Shown piece after piece: positions 8,276 through 16,970 of a stretch of 64,000 bases of DNA. Both the position numbers and the translations under genes were made by a program. Positions within the stretch are counted from its first letter, which is position 1; every line of letters starts with the position of its first letter. This DNA comes from Clostridia bacterium (GTDB taxonomy: Bacteria > Bacillota > Clostridia > Oscillospirales > Acutalibacteraceae), in assembly GCA_024404115.1 (NCBI GenBank), contig JAKSQM010000004.1, positions 1 to 64,000 of the forward strand, read 5' to 3'. Below the pieces are notes generated by a model. The model saw only the letters and a program-made list of their open reading frames with translations, was not told the origin of the DNA and ran no database searches.

Positions 8276-10096
8276 TTGGGAAAGAGAGAAAACATCAGAA
8301 ACGTAGCAATTATTGCTCATGTTGACCACGGCAAAACAACACTTGTTGATGAAATGTTGAAGCAGAGCGGTACTTTCCGTGATAACGAGCAGGTACAGGA
8401 CAGAGTTATGGACTCCAACGACCTTGAAAGAGAAAGAGGAATTACAATCCTTTCAAAGAATACATCTGTCCATTACAAAGACACAAAAATAAATATTGTT
8501 GACACTCCCGGTCATGCCGATTTCGGCGGCGAGGTTGAGCGTATCCTTATGATGGTTGACGGCGTTCTTTTGCTTGTTGACGCATTTGAGGGTTGTATGC
8601 CTCAGACAAGATTCGTTCTTCAGAAAGCTCTCGGCTTAAAGAAAAAGGTTCTTGTTGTTGTTAATAAAATTGACCGCCCTGGCGCAAGACCCGACGAGGT
8701 TATTGACGAGGTTCTTGACCTTTTCATTGAGCTTGGTGCAGACGAAGATCAGATTGAATTCCCCGTTGTTTTTGCTTCTGCAAGGGACGGATATTCTTCA
8801 CTTGATTCAGATGTAAGAGAGGGCGATATGAGACCTCTTCTTGACGCTATTCTTGAGCACATTGCTCCACCCGAGGGCGATTCAGACGCACCTCTTCAGA
8901 TTCTTTTCTCCAGCCTTGATTATGACGATTATATCGGCAGAATCGGTGTTGGCAGAGTTGAGCGAGGCAGAGTTAAGAGAAACGACACTGTTGTTCTTTG
9001 CAAAACAGACGGTTCAACAGAGAATGTTAAAATTTCAAGACTTTATCAGTTTGAGGGCCTTAAAAGAGTTGAGGTTGAAACAGCAGAGATGGGCGACCTT
9101 ATTTGCGTTTCAGGTATCACAGATATTAACATCGGTGAAACAGCCTGCTCACCCGATTGCATTGAGCCGCTTCCTTTTGTAAAAATTGACGAGCCTACAC
9201 TTTCAATGAACTTCATTGTTAATGACAGCCCATTTGCAGGCAGAGAGGGTAAATTCGTTACTTCAAGAAATCTTCGTGATCGTCTTTATAAGGAAGTTGA
9301 AACAAACGTAAGTATGCGTGTTGAAGACACTGAAACAACAGATACATTCAAAGTTTCTGGCCGTGGCGAGCTTCATCTTTCAATTCTTATTGAAACAATG
9401 CGCCGTCAGGGATATGAATTCCAGGTTTCAAGACCTAAGGTTATTTTCAAAACAATTGACGGTCAGCTTTGCGAGCCTATGGAGCTTCTTATTGTTGAGG
9501 TTCCCGAGCAGTATGTTGGTTCTGTTATTGAAAAGCTTGGTTCACGCCGTGGTGAGCTTGAGAATATGGGCACCCGTGAGGGCGGCTCAACTCACCTTGA
9601 GTTTAAGATTCCGTCAAGAGGACTTATCGGTTACCGTTCAGAGTTTATGACAGACACAAACGGTAACGGCATTATGAATCAGCTCTTTGCAGGCTACGAG
9701 CCTTATAAGGGAGATATTGAAACAAGAGAGAACGGTTCAATTGTTGTTCACGAAACAGGTCTCAGCACAGGCTACGGACTTTTCAACACACAGGATAGAG
9801 GTCGTCTTTTCATTGGCGCAGGCATTGATGTTTATGAGGGCATGATTGTTGGTGAATGTTCAAAGAGCGAGGACATCGTATGCAACGTATGTAAGGCAAA
9901 GCATCTTACAAACACACGTGCATCTGGTAGTGATGACGCACTTCGTCTTGTTCCTCCCACAACTCTCAGCCTTGAGCAGTGCATGGAATTCATCAAGGAC
10001 GACGAGCTTCTTGAGGTTACACCTACATCTCTCAGACTTCGTAAGCGTATTCTTTCAAAAGAACAGAGAATGAAAATGCTCCACAGAGCGAAATGA
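8276..10096 (+). CDS. typA: Translational GTPase TypA/BipA
   Basis: The roughly 606-aa protein is a ribosome-associated GTPase of the EF-G/LepA class, linked to ribosome assembly and stress adaptation. It shows G1 AHVDHGKT, G3 DTPGHADFGGEV and G4 NKIDRP, followed by the beta-barrel, EF-G-like and BipA-specific C-terminal domains (GRGELHLSILIE; RGLIGYRSEF). The start is probably the TTG at 8276: AAAAAGGTG lies six bases before it and the product then begins MGKRENIRNVAIIAH like its relatives. The GTG at 8267 is in frame but overlaps that ribosome binding site. It heads a four-gene operon. Confidence 0.96.
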   Translation: MGKRENIRNVAIIAHVDHGKTTLVDEMLKQSGTFRDNEQVQDRVMDSNDLERERGITILSKNTSVHYKDTKINIVDTPGHADFGGEVERILMMVDGVLLLVDAFEGCMPQTRFVLQKALGLKKKVLVVVNKIDRPGARPDEVIDEVLDLFIELGADEDQIEFPVVFASARDGYSSLDSDVREGDMRPLLDAILEHIAPPEGDSDAPLQILFSSLDYDDYIGRIGVGRVERGRVKRNDTVVLCKTDGSTENVKISRLYQFEGLKRVEVETAEMGDLICVSGITDINIGETACSPDCIEPLPFVKIDEPTLSMNFIVNDSPFAGREGKFVTSRNLRDRLYKEVETNVSMRVEDTETTDTFKVSGRGELHLSILIETMRRQGYEFQVSRPKVIFKTIDGQLCEPMELLIVEVPEQYVGSVIEKLGSRRGELENMGTREGGSTHLEFKIPSRGLIGYRSEFMTDTNGNGIMNQLFAGYEPYKGDIETRENGSIVVHETGLSTGYGLFNTQDRGRLFIGAGIDVYEGMIVGECSKSEDIVCNVCKAKHLTNTRASGSDDALRLVPPTTLSLEQCMEFIKDDELLEVTPTSLRLRKRILSKEQRMKMLHRAK

Positions 10097-10103
10097 GGTT
10101 AAT

Positions 10104-11015
10104 ATGAAAAAAATTATATCTGCACTTCTTTGCGTTATTCTTGTTTTTACATTTGTTATGCCTGCCTTTGCATCTGACGAAAAGCCTTTTTCAAACAGCC
10201 AGTTTTTTGAATTGGGCGATTACACTATTCATTACAGAGTGTCAGAGCATAAAGGCGATTTCAAAGGCAGAATAGTTATGCTTCACGGCTTCGGTCAGTC
10301 ATCATTTTCGTGGCAGAATATGGCACAGCAGATGAGCGGCAAAGGCTACGATTGCTATTGCGTTGACCTGCCAAACTTCGGCTATTCCACAAGAGAAACA
10401 GCTGAAACAAAGCATATTGACAGGGAAGAGCTTGTTGAGGCTCTTATGCTCAGCATTGCTCCTGCAAATGAATGGATTGTTTCAGGTCATTCAATGGGCG
10501 GCGGTGTTGCAATCAACATTGCAGAGGATTTAGATATTAAATCACTTTTTCTTATTTGCCCTGCTCCAACAGCGGCAATGCCATCATTCGCAGGCAAAAT
10601 TGTTACATCAAAGCCTATGGGCATGATGATGAACTTTGTGCTTGAAAAGCTTACAAAAATAGATTTCCTTATGAAGCTGGTTGTTTTTGCGGCAACACAA
10701 AATAAGGAATACACAAAAAATTATGATTTAAGCGGAGTTACCGCTCCTTTGCAGCAAAAGGGCACAGGCATGGGTCTTTGCTATATGTTAAAGGATGTCA
10801 GAGTAACCGAGCTTGACAAAACAGATAAAGTAACCTGCCCTGTTCTTATTATCAATGCTGAAAAAGATATGGTTCTTCGTGGCGGAATGAAAGAGCAGGT
10901 GCTTGATGCTTTCCCCAGTGCGGAGCTTTATGAGGTGGCTGGCGCAGGTCATATCTGCCTTGAGGACCGTGCAGAGGAAATTGCAAAGGTTACATATGAT
11001 TTTTTAAACGATTGA
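10104..11015 (+). CDS. Exported alpha/beta hydrolase
   Basis: A signal peptide is clear (MKKIISALLCV...MPAFA, cleavage near residue 24). The 303-aa protein then shows an alpha/beta-hydrolase fold: oxyanion loop MLHGFGQS, nucleophile elbow GHSMGGG, a late acidic residue in INAEKDMV and the histidine in AGAGHICLED. It would act outside the membrane as an esterase or lipase-like hydrolase; the substrate cannot be told. It starts seven bases after typA and is ten bases from ribF. Confidence 0.82.
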   Translation: MKKIISALLCVILVFTFVMPAFASDEKPFSNSQFFELGDYTIHYRVSEHKGDFKGRIVMLHGFGQSSFSWQNMAQQMSGKGYDCYCVDLPNFGYSTRETAETKHIDREELVEALMLSIAPANEWIVSGHSMGGGVAINIAEDLDIKSLFLICPAPTAAMPSFAGKIVTSKPMGMMMNFVLEKLTKIDFLMKLVVFAATQNKEYTKNYDLSGVTAPLQQKGTGMGLCYMLKDVRVTELDKTDKVTCPVLIINAEKDMVLRGGMKEQVLDAFPSAELYEVAGAGHICLEDRAEEIAKVTYDFLND

Positions 11016-11025
11016 CGGTGATTTT

Positions 11026-11916
11026 ATGACCGATGAAAAATTGAATAATGCCTGTGCTGTTGCGCTTGGTAATTTTGACGGTTTACATATCGGGCATAAG
11101 ACTGTGTTGAAAAGCACAATGGAAATAGCAAAAAAGCATAATCTTGAAGCAAAGGTTATGCTTTTTGATATACACCCGAAAGAATTTCTTTTTAGCGAAA
11201 AATTGCCCCGTCTTATGACAGACGCTGAAATTGAAAAGAGCCTGACGGCAATGGGTTTTGGCATTTGCAGGGTCAGCTTTAAAGAAATTATGAATTATTC
11301 CTGTGAGGAATTTTTTGAGAAGATTCTTATTGAAAAGCTGGGCGCAAAGGCTGTCTGCTGTGGATTTAACTATTCCTTTGGCAAAAACGGAACAGGCAAC
11401 AGCGAAACGCTGAAAGAGCTTTGCGAAGAAAACGGCATTGAATGTAATGTGTCAGAGCCTGTTTCAATTGACGGAATGACAGTTTCTTCAACGGCTATTA
11501 GAAATTTTCTTCTTAATGGCGAGGTGCAAAAGGCGGCGCAGATGCTGGGCAGAAACTATGCCATTTGCGGTGAGGTTATGGATGGCGATAAAAGGGGCAG
11601 AACAATGGGATTCCCCACAGCCAATCAGAGAATTGACGATGCCCTTGCAGTGCCGAAATTCGGCGTTTATGAAACGCTGGTTACTGTTGACGGCAAAAAA
11701 TTCAAGGGTGTTACGAACATCGGCATAAGACCAACTTTCCTTGCGGAAAAGGCACTTTCTGAAACGCACATAATTGATTTCAGCGGTGATATTTACAGAA
11801 AAGATATTACTGTTGAGCTTGTAAGATTTCTTCGACCCGAAAGGCAGTTCGGCTCACTTCTAAAGCTGAAAGAACAGCTTGAAAAGGATATACAGGAGGT
11901 CAGAGGCAATGTATAA
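11026..11916 (+). CDS. ribF: Bifunctional riboflavin kinase / FAD synthetase
   Basis: The 296-aa enzyme phosphorylates riboflavin to FMN and adenylates FMN to FAD. The N-terminal nucleotidyltransferase carries GNFDGLHIGH at residues 15-24 and ISSTAIR-type residues (VSSTAIRNFL). The C-terminal flavokinase domain has GRTMGFPTAN and GVTNIGIRPTF. Length is usual. GGTGA precedes the start. The 3' end overlaps the uracil-DNA glycosylase gene by eight bases, so the two are probably coupled. Confidence 0.96.
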   Translation: MTDEKLNNACAVALGNFDGLHIGHKTVLKSTMEIAKKHNLEAKVMLFDIHPKEFLFSEKLPRLMTDAEIEKSLTAMGFGICRVSFKEIMNYSCEEFFEKILIEKLGAKAVCCGFNYSFGKNGTGNSETLKELCEENGIECNVSEPVSIDGMTVSSTAIRNFLLNGEVQKAAQMLGRNYAICGEVMDGDKRGRTMGFPTANQRIDDALAVPKFGVYETLVTVDGKKFKGVTNIGIRPTFLAEKALSETHIIDFSGDIYRKDITVELVRFLRPERQFGSLLKLKEQLEKDIQEVRGNV

Positions 11917-12481
11917 CAACTGGGAAAGCTTAAAAGGCGATTGCTACGGTTGCCACAGCTGCGACCTTGCAAACGGCAGAACCAACCTTGTTTTTGGCGT
12001 TGGCAATGAAAACGCAGAGGTTATGTTTATTGGTGAGGGACCAGGCGAACAGGAGGATTTGCAGGGCGAACCTTTTGTTGGCAAAAGCGGTCAGCTTCTT
12101 GATAAATACCTTGCCGCCATTGACCTTGACAGAAACAAAAATATCTACATTGCAAATATTGTTAAGTGCAGACCTCCTCACAACAGGGACCCGAAAGAGG
12201 AGGAGCAGGAAGCCTGCATTAAGTGGCTCAAAGAGCAGACAAGGCTTATCAGACCGAAAATTATCGTTTGCCTTGGCAGAATAGCGGCGCAGAGGTTAAT
12301 CAGCCCCGATTTCAGAGTTACAAAAGAGCATGGCACTTTTATAAATAAAAATGGATTTTATATGATGGGCACATATCACCCGTCAGCACTGCTTCGAAAT
12401 CCATCACAGAAGCCAGAAGCCTTTGAGGACTTCATAGCTTTGAGAGAGAAAATTAAAGAAATATGCACAAGAACATATTGA
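11909..12481 (+). CDS. Uracil-DNA glycosylase, family 4 (iron-sulfur)
   Basis: The 190-aa enzyme removes uracil from DNA to start base-excision repair. Signature [17 protein letters not shown] forms the active site, and the C-terminal HPSALLRNP loop is present. Cysteines near the N-terminus (C12, C15, C18) together with those in IVKCRPP and EACIKW would bind a [4Fe-4S] cluster. I use the ATG at 11909, behind AGGAGGT; longer in-frame starts lie inside ribF. It ends the typA operon and no terminator is evident before the licD promoter. Confidence 0.93.
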   Translation: MYNNWESLKGDCYGCHSCDLANGRTNLVFGVGNENAEVMFIGEGPGEQEDLQGEPFVGKSGQLLDKYLAAIDLDRNKNIYIANIVKCRPPHNRDPKEEEQEACIKWLKEQTRLIRPKIIVCLGRIAAQRLISPDFRVTKEHGTFINKNGFYMMGTYHPSALLRNPSQKPEAFEDFIALREKIKEICTRTY

Positions 12482-12487
12482 TAATAG

Positions 12488-12538
12488 TTTACAAATACAT
12501 TACTTCGTGATATACTCTACCCAAGGCGAAGAGTATAT
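12488..12538 (+). promoter_or_regulatory. licD promoter with an operator-like palindrome over the -10 box
   Basis: TTTACA (12488-12493) and TATACT (12511-12516) have a 17-base spacer. A perfect 9-bp inverted repeat, ATATACTCT at 12510-12518 and AGAGTATAT at 12530-12538, covers the -10 box and the expected transcription start, as expected for a repressor site. A further pair, CAAGGC in the loop and GCCTTG downstream, is also complementary. Confidence 0.65.
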
Positions 12539-12598
12539 GCAGTTTGCCTTGAACTTTAGATAAAATAAAGTCCTAAATATGATGGAGGGATATAGTGA

Positions 12599-13432
12599 AT
12601 GGCTAAGATTGAAGATGTTCAGAATATAGGCTATTATATTTTATGCAATCTTGACGATATTTGCAAAGAACAGAATTTAAGATTTGTTTTGCAATCCGGA
12701 ACATGTCTTGGCGCAGTCAGACACAATGGTTTTATACCGTGGGATGATGACATTGATTTGATGATGCAATATAAGCAGGTCAAAAAACTAAAAAAATATT
12801 TCAAAAAACATGGCAATAATATAAACGGAATTAGCTTTTCAGATTTCGATTTTGAGCCAAACACTCCATACACACTCAAAAAGTTAAGATATAATGCGTC
12901 TTGCTCCCCAGGAATAAGATTTGGAACTTTGAATCTGAACAGAGGCATTGGAGTTGATATTTTTGAATATTGCTATTGCGCCAAAAATCCCAAACTCATG
13001 AAATTGCAAAAATTATTTTATGGCATCAGTTGTATGCTTCATGAAAAATATTATATTCGAGATAAGATTAGATTTGGCGAAGCAACAGATGAAGTATATG
13101 GTCATGTTATATATAAGTTCTCAGATAAAGCTCCCGATTGGATTCGTAAAATTTTAATTAGATTAATGCAAAATCTTACAAGTCTTATGGGATCTGAAAA
13201 ATCAGGAAAATATTTTGCTATGTCTGAGTTTATTGATAAACAAATGACCCCTGATAGAAGAATATTTGATGATACAATAGAGCATATTTTTGTTGACAGA
13301 ATGTTTAATATTCCAAAAGATTATGATAATTATTTGACACTTAATTATGGTGAAAATTATATGACTCCGATAGTTGGAATGCATTTGGATACTGATAAAA
13401 TGATAATATATAAATATCCGAAAGGAAATTAA
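12599..13432 (+). CDS. LicD family phosphotransferase
   Basis: The 277-aa protein shows the LicD signature of a nucleotidyltransferase-like fold: LQSGTCLGAVRHNGFIPWDD followed by DIDLMM, where the aspartates bind metal. Members transfer phosphocholine, glycerol phosphate or ribitol phosphate from CDP-activated donors to cell-surface glycans. It is followed two bases later by a glycerol-3-phosphate cytidylyltransferase-like gene, which suggests a CDP-polyol donor. GGAGGGA lies eight bases before the ATG. The codon use looks more AT-rich than in the flanking genes, which may reflect transfer. The acceptor glycan is unknown. Confidence 0.85.
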   Translation: MAKIEDVQNIGYYILCNLDDICKEQNLRFVLQSGTCLGAVRHNGFIPWDDDIDLMMQYKQVKKLKKYFKKHGNNINGISFSDFDFEPNTPYTLKKLRYNASCSPGIRFGTLNLNRGIGVDIFEYCYCAKNPKLMKLQKLFYGISCMLHEKYYIRDKIRFGEATDEVYGHVIYKFSDKAPDWIRKILIRLMQNLTSLMGSEKSGKYFAMSEFIDKQMTPDRRIFDDTIEHIFVDRMFNIPKDYDNYLTLNYGENYMTPIVGMHLDTDKMIIYKYPKGN

Positions 13433-13434
13433 AA

Positions 13435-13860
13435 ATGGAGAAAAAATATAAAATAGGATACACAACAGGCGTGTTTGATCTTTTACACACAGGCCATCTT
13501 AACATCCTTGAAAATTCAAAGAAAATTTGTGATAAATTGATTGTTGCTGTTTGCACTGATGAATATGTAAAGGAAACAAAACACATTACACCAATCATTC
13601 CCTATGAAGATAGAGCAAGAATGGTTGCGGCGCTTAAATGTGTTGACGAAGTTGTACCTATGACATATACAGACAAGCTTAAAGCCTGGGAAGAATATAA
13701 GTTTGACGTTTTGATTTCGGGCGATGATTGGAAGGGCAGTGAAAGATATCAGCTTACTGAAAAACAGTTTGAGCCGTTAGGAGTAGATATTTATTATCTT
13801 CCTTATACTAAGGGAATATCGACAACTATGATTAAAAAGAAGATAAAAGAATTGGTATAA
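13435..13860 (+). CDS. Glycerol-3-phosphate cytidylyltransferase-like protein (TagD family)
   Basis: The 141-aa cytidylyltransferase carries the nucleotide-binding motif GVFDLLHTGHL (HxGH), RYxDEV-like KCVDEVVPM, the GDDW motif and the C-terminal GISTTMIK that matches the RTxGISTT element of TagD. It would make CDP-glycerol (or a related CDP-polyol) from CTP and the polyol phosphate. Close coupling to the LicD gene suggests it supplies that transferase. Related enzymes act on choline or ethanolamine phosphate, so the substrate is an inference. A strong terminator follows. Confidence 0.85.
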   Translation: MEKKYKIGYTTGVFDLLHTGHLNILENSKKICDKLIVAVCTDEYVKETKHITPIIPYEDRARMVAALKCVDEVVPMTYTDKLKAWEEYKFDVLISGDDWKGSERYQLTEKQFEPLGVDIYYLPYTKGISTTMIKKKIKELV

Positions 13861-13888
13861 CCTTTAGTAAATAATTAAAATACTGCAT

Positions 13889-13935
13889 AAAAAATCCGAG
13901 GTTACTCATTAAGAGCAGACCTCGGATACTTTTTT
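13889..13935. terminator. Bidirectional terminator between the licD and DUF1232 transcripts
   Basis: Perfect 9-bp arms at 13894-13902 and 13919-13927, with a run of A on the left (13889-13893) and T on the right (13930-13935), serving both converging operons. Confidence 0.88.
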
Positions 13936-13941
13936 ATAAGT

Positions 13942-14232
13942 TTATTTTTTCTTGTTTTTATATTTCTTTGCAAGCTTTACGCTCTGGTCGATAAATTCTT
14001 CTGACCTTTCCTCGTCATATTCATTATTTGCATATGCCGCATTTTTATCGTTCAGCGCAAAATATGAACCTGCAAGACCGATGAAAGCGATAATATCATC
14101 AATTTCAACGCCCGAAAGAATGTCAATGGGACTTAAAATATAAAGGCCCAAAACCAGCATTGAAATCCACAGAGTTTTTTGCTTAACCGTGCTGTTTTTC
14201 CATTTGTAAACAAATCTTTTTATTCTTGACAC
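13942..14232 (-). CDS. DUF1232 (YkvA-like) membrane protein
   Basis: The 96-aa protein contains the DUF1232 core (YILSPIDIL followed by DDIIAFIGL) within one or two short membrane segments, plus basic ends. The function of this small family is unknown. It starts with GTG at 14232 behind GGAGTG. It is the last of three genes running leftward from the metallophosphoesterase, 18 bases after the PAP2 gene. Confidence 0.78.
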   Translation of the reverse strand: MSRIKRFVYKWKNSTVKQKTLWISMLVLGLYILSPIDILSGVEIDDIIAFIGLAGSYFALNDKNAAYANNEYDEERSEEFIDQSVKLAKKYKNKKK

Positions 14233-14250
14233 AGCTTATCACTCCAGAAA

Positions 14251-14955
14251 TCAGAATTCTTCTTTAAGCTCGGTAACATCTTCAACAGGCTTGTCCTCTT
14301 TCTTTTCGTCAAGAGGAAAGAGCTTGTAGTTGAGCTTTTCGTTGATTGTATCAAGCAGCTTGCCAAATACCTTAAACGCAATTACGCAGGCTAACAGACC
14401 GAAAACAATACCTGTTATCATACCGCCGATAACATCTGACGGGTAGTGAACATGAATGTAAATTCTTGAAAAACCGATGAGGAATGCAAGGATGAGTGGG
14501 ATAATGCCCTTTTTCTTGTCGATATAAAGAGCACCCATTGCAAAGGCAAATGAAGATGCAGTATGACCTGAGGGGAATGAAACAGATGTTTCTTTAAGAT
14601 TTTCAAAGGGCATGGTGTACATCCAGCCGTCTGTTGCAACTCTTGCCCAGTTTGACTGATCCATAATATAAGGACGAGCACGGTCAAAGAGATCTTTGAG
14701 AATAACACTATTCATAAGTGAAGCAAATGCAAGGGCAATAAGAGCGGCAAAGCCAAGCTTTCTTGTCTTTTTGAAAATGCAAAGAATAAGACCGACAATA
14801 ATGAGGAAAATTCCGTCATCACCAAGATGAGTGATGATAGTCCAGAAAGTATCCATAATGCGGGCTGCAGCGGGATTCTGAAGCCACAGATGCTCAACCA
14901 TCTTATAGACATTCATGTCAAATGTCAGAAGCCAGTCTGATGTAAAAAATGACAT
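14251..14955 (-). CDS. PAP2 family membrane phosphatase
   Basis: A 234-aa protein with about six membrane segments. The three PAP2 phosphatase motifs are present in order: KDLFDRARPY, FPSGHTAS and SRIYIHVHYPSD, giving the catalytic histidines. Such enzymes dephosphorylate membrane lipids such as undecaprenyl pyrophosphate or phosphatidic acid on the outer face of the membrane. Its neighbour, a metallophosphoesterase with membrane segments, suggests a shared role in envelope lipid turnover, but the substrate is not determined by the sequence. Confidence 0.9.
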   Translation of the reverse strand: MSFFTSDWLLTFDMNVYKMVEHLWLQNPAAARIMDTFWTIITHLGDDGIFLIIVGLILCIFKKTRKLGFAALIALAFASLMNSVILKDLFDRARPYIMDQSNWARVATDGWMYTMPFENLKETSVSFPSGHTASSFAFAMGALYIDKKKGIIPLILAFLIGFSRIYIHVHYPSDVIGGMITGIVFGLLACVIAFKVFGKLLDTINEKLNYKLFPLDEKKEDKPVEDVTELKEEF

Positions 14956-14967
14956 TTTTATTTCTCC

Positions 14968-16221
14968 TTATTTTTTATTGAATTTTGAAAGAAGCTTCTT
15001 TCTTTCAGCAGTGTTTCTTATAAGTGAAAATACACCGTAGCCTGCGGCAAAAATTGCAACCGCAATCCAGAAAATTACAACGGCAACAGGCACAAACTCA
15101 TGAAGAATAATTGAAGCGGCGATAACTGCAATCAGCATAGGAAGCACTTTGAGTGTGAAAGGAATTGCAGCGTCAAGGCTTGAGGGAGCGTTAATAAGAA
15201 CAAAATTCTTAACAGGCTCATAAAGAGGCTTCTTGTAGAAATCATCAACACGAAGAACCTTTGTTTCGTATTTTGTAACATCGTTTTCGTCAAAGTCAAA
15301 AACTCTCACACCACGGGGGTTAAGACCGTATGTGTTGTAGCCAGCACCTGGGCAATAGCCTAAATCAATGCCTTTATGTCTGCCAACAAAGCTGTTGTAA
15401 TGGTCATGACCGAAATACATTGCAAAAACATCGCCCTGCTCAACAATTGCGTCAAACTGAGGGTTAGCTTCTTCGGGAACAGAGGGAACTTCGCCGTATG
15501 TTCCTTTCTGCCATACTGCTTCGTCATCAATTGCAAAATATTTGCCTTTTCTGCTTCTGAATGCTGCAAGTGAGCCTTTTGTTCCTTTTGGCACTTCTTT
15601 GAGAACATCATAAATCTCCCAAACGGGGATATGCTGGAAAAGAATTGAGGGGATAGCCTTGCCGCCGTTCAACACTTTAAGCTCAAGGCTCTTTTTCTTG
15701 CACCACGCAACCTGATTATCGTGAACCATATCGTATCCGCCAACAGCTGTGGGGTGAGATGAGTTAGAATCCACCATATAGATGTTCATTGCAGGCTTGC
15801 TTCCGTCAGATGACATAATAAGCTGGTTGTATGTGCCTGCGTCAGGTCTGCCGTCATTTATATCGTCAAAGCAGATGCAGTTTTCAATTTCTGCATAAAT
15901 CTTAGCCTGCTCATCGTTTGGCATACCTGTCTGGCAATCATGATTACCAAATGTTACAAGGAAAGGGATACCAGATGCTTTAAGGGGAGCCATAATGCCC
16001 ATGATAGCATTTCGCACATTCTTTTTAAGAGCTTCGCCCTTGCCCCAAAGACCAAGAACATCAAGCTGGTCGCCTGTTAAAACAATGAGGTCTGGCTTTG
16101 TTTCGCTGATAGCGGCTTCAAGGAAGTTAAGTGTGTCAACAGATGTTGCTTTTGTATCCTGCACATCAGAAATTTGCAGGATTCTGAATTTACCATTTTT
16201 GTTAAATTGTAATGTTTTCAT
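14968..16221 (-). CDS. Calcineurin-like metallophosphoesterase with C-terminal membrane anchor
   Basis: The 417-aa protein has the full metallophosphoesterase motif set: QISDVQD, LTGDQLD, FGNHDCQ, FQHIPVW and FGHDHYNSFVG, all consistent with two metal ions. Unusually, two hydrophobic segments occur near the C-terminus (about residues 357-402), followed by a basic tail. No signal peptide is seen, so the catalytic domain may face the cytoplasm. GAAGGGA precedes the start. It leads the operon with the PAP2 phosphatase. Confidence 0.88.
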   Translation of the reverse strand: MKTLQFNKNGKFRILQISDVQDTKATSVDTLNFLEAAISETKPDLIVLTGDQLDVLGLWGKGEALKKNVRNAIMGIMAPLKASGIPFLVTFGNHDCQTGMPNDEQAKIYAEIENCICFDDINDGRPDAGTYNQLIMSSDGSKPAMNIYMVDSNSSHPTAVGGYDMVHDNQVAWCKKKSLELKVLNGGKAIPSILFQHIPVWEIYDVLKEVPKGTKGSLAAFRSRKGKYFAIDDEAVWQKGTYGEVPSVPEEANPQFDAIVEQGDVFAMYFGHDHYNSFVGRHKGIDLGYCPGAGYNTYGLNPRGVRVFDFDENDVTKYETKVLRVDDFYKKPLYEPVKNFVLINAPSSLDAAIPFTLKVLPMLIAVIAASIILHEFVPVAVVIFWIAVAIFAAGYGVFSLIRNTAERKKLLSKFNKK

Positions 16222-16270
16222 AGTTTTTCATCCCTTCGTTATTTTTTTATTTTCTATTTTTAATAAAGTA

Positions 16271-16299
16271 TTGACGATTTTTCAATAATGTTTTATAAT
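16271..16299 (+). promoter_or_regulatory. Sigma-A promoter of the GtrA-family gene
   Basis: TTGACG (16271-16276) and TATAAT (16294-16299) with a 17-base spacer, 36 bases before the start codon. Confidence 0.87.
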
Positions 16300-16334
16300 T
16301 AGCTCACTACATTAAATAAAAAGGAGTTATTTTA

Positions 16335-16904
16335 ATGAGCAATGATAAAGTAAAAAAGGAAGGCAGCTTCACCGAAAAATATAAGGAACTGTGGAAATTT
16401 ATCAAGTTCACATTTGCAGGTGCAAGCTCATCTCTCGTTGAGTTAGGCGTTCATATGCTTCTTCTCAATGTTGTATTTGTAAACCTTCTTGGTCAGAAAA
16501 TCACAAACCCCGCACTTAACATGATTGGCGTTGAGTCAAAAGGCTATCTTTTGGCATTTGTTCTTTCAACAACAGTTGGTTACACAATCGCATTCATCAT
16601 GAACCGCAAAATCACCTTTAAGGCAGATTCAAATGTTGCACTCAGCACATTCCTCTATGTTTTAATGGTTATCTTCACAATCTTTGCTAACGGCTGGCTT
16701 GGCTCTGCAATGACAACATTTGCACAGAACCACAACCTTATCGGCGGTGTATGGGATCTTATCATCAAGGTTATCGGTATGGCAATCCCTACGTTGTGGA
16801 CATATCCTCTTAACCGCTTCGTTATTCACAGACACAAAAAGCCTGAAGAAGAACTTTCAGCAGAAGAAGCAGTTGAAAAAATTACAGACGAAACAGCTGA
16901 ATAA
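16335..16904 (+). CDS. GtrA-like family membrane protein
   Basis: A 189-aa protein with four membrane segments, beginning with a GtrA-type first helix (KFIKFTFAGASSSLVELGVHM) and a conserved NRKITFKA motif after the second segment, and NRFVIHRHKKP at the end of the fourth. GtrA proteins are associated with moving lipid-linked sugars across the membrane or with surface polysaccharide modification. A long insert of about 30 residues separates the first two segments. It is a single-gene transcript with its own promoter and terminator. Confidence 0.83.
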   Translation: MSNDKVKKEGSFTEKYKELWKFIKFTFAGASSSLVELGVHMLLLNVVFVNLLGQKITNPALNMIGVESKGYLLAFVLSTTVGYTIAFIMNRKITFKADSNVALSTFLYVLMVIFTIFANGWLGSAMTTFAQNHNLIGGVWDLIIKVIGMAIPTLWTYPLNRFVIHRHKKPEEELSAEEAVEKITDETAE

Positions 16905-16924
16905 TCAATTAAACAATAAATCAA

Positions 16925-16950
16925 AGCTCGGCATTATGCTGAGCTTTTTT
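16925..16950 (+). terminator. Terminator of the GtrA-family gene
   Basis: 9-bp arms with one G-U pair (16925-16933 and 16937-16945), a three-base loop and six T residues. Confidence 0.88.
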
Positions 16951-16970
16951 ATTTTATCACAAAAAAAGAA

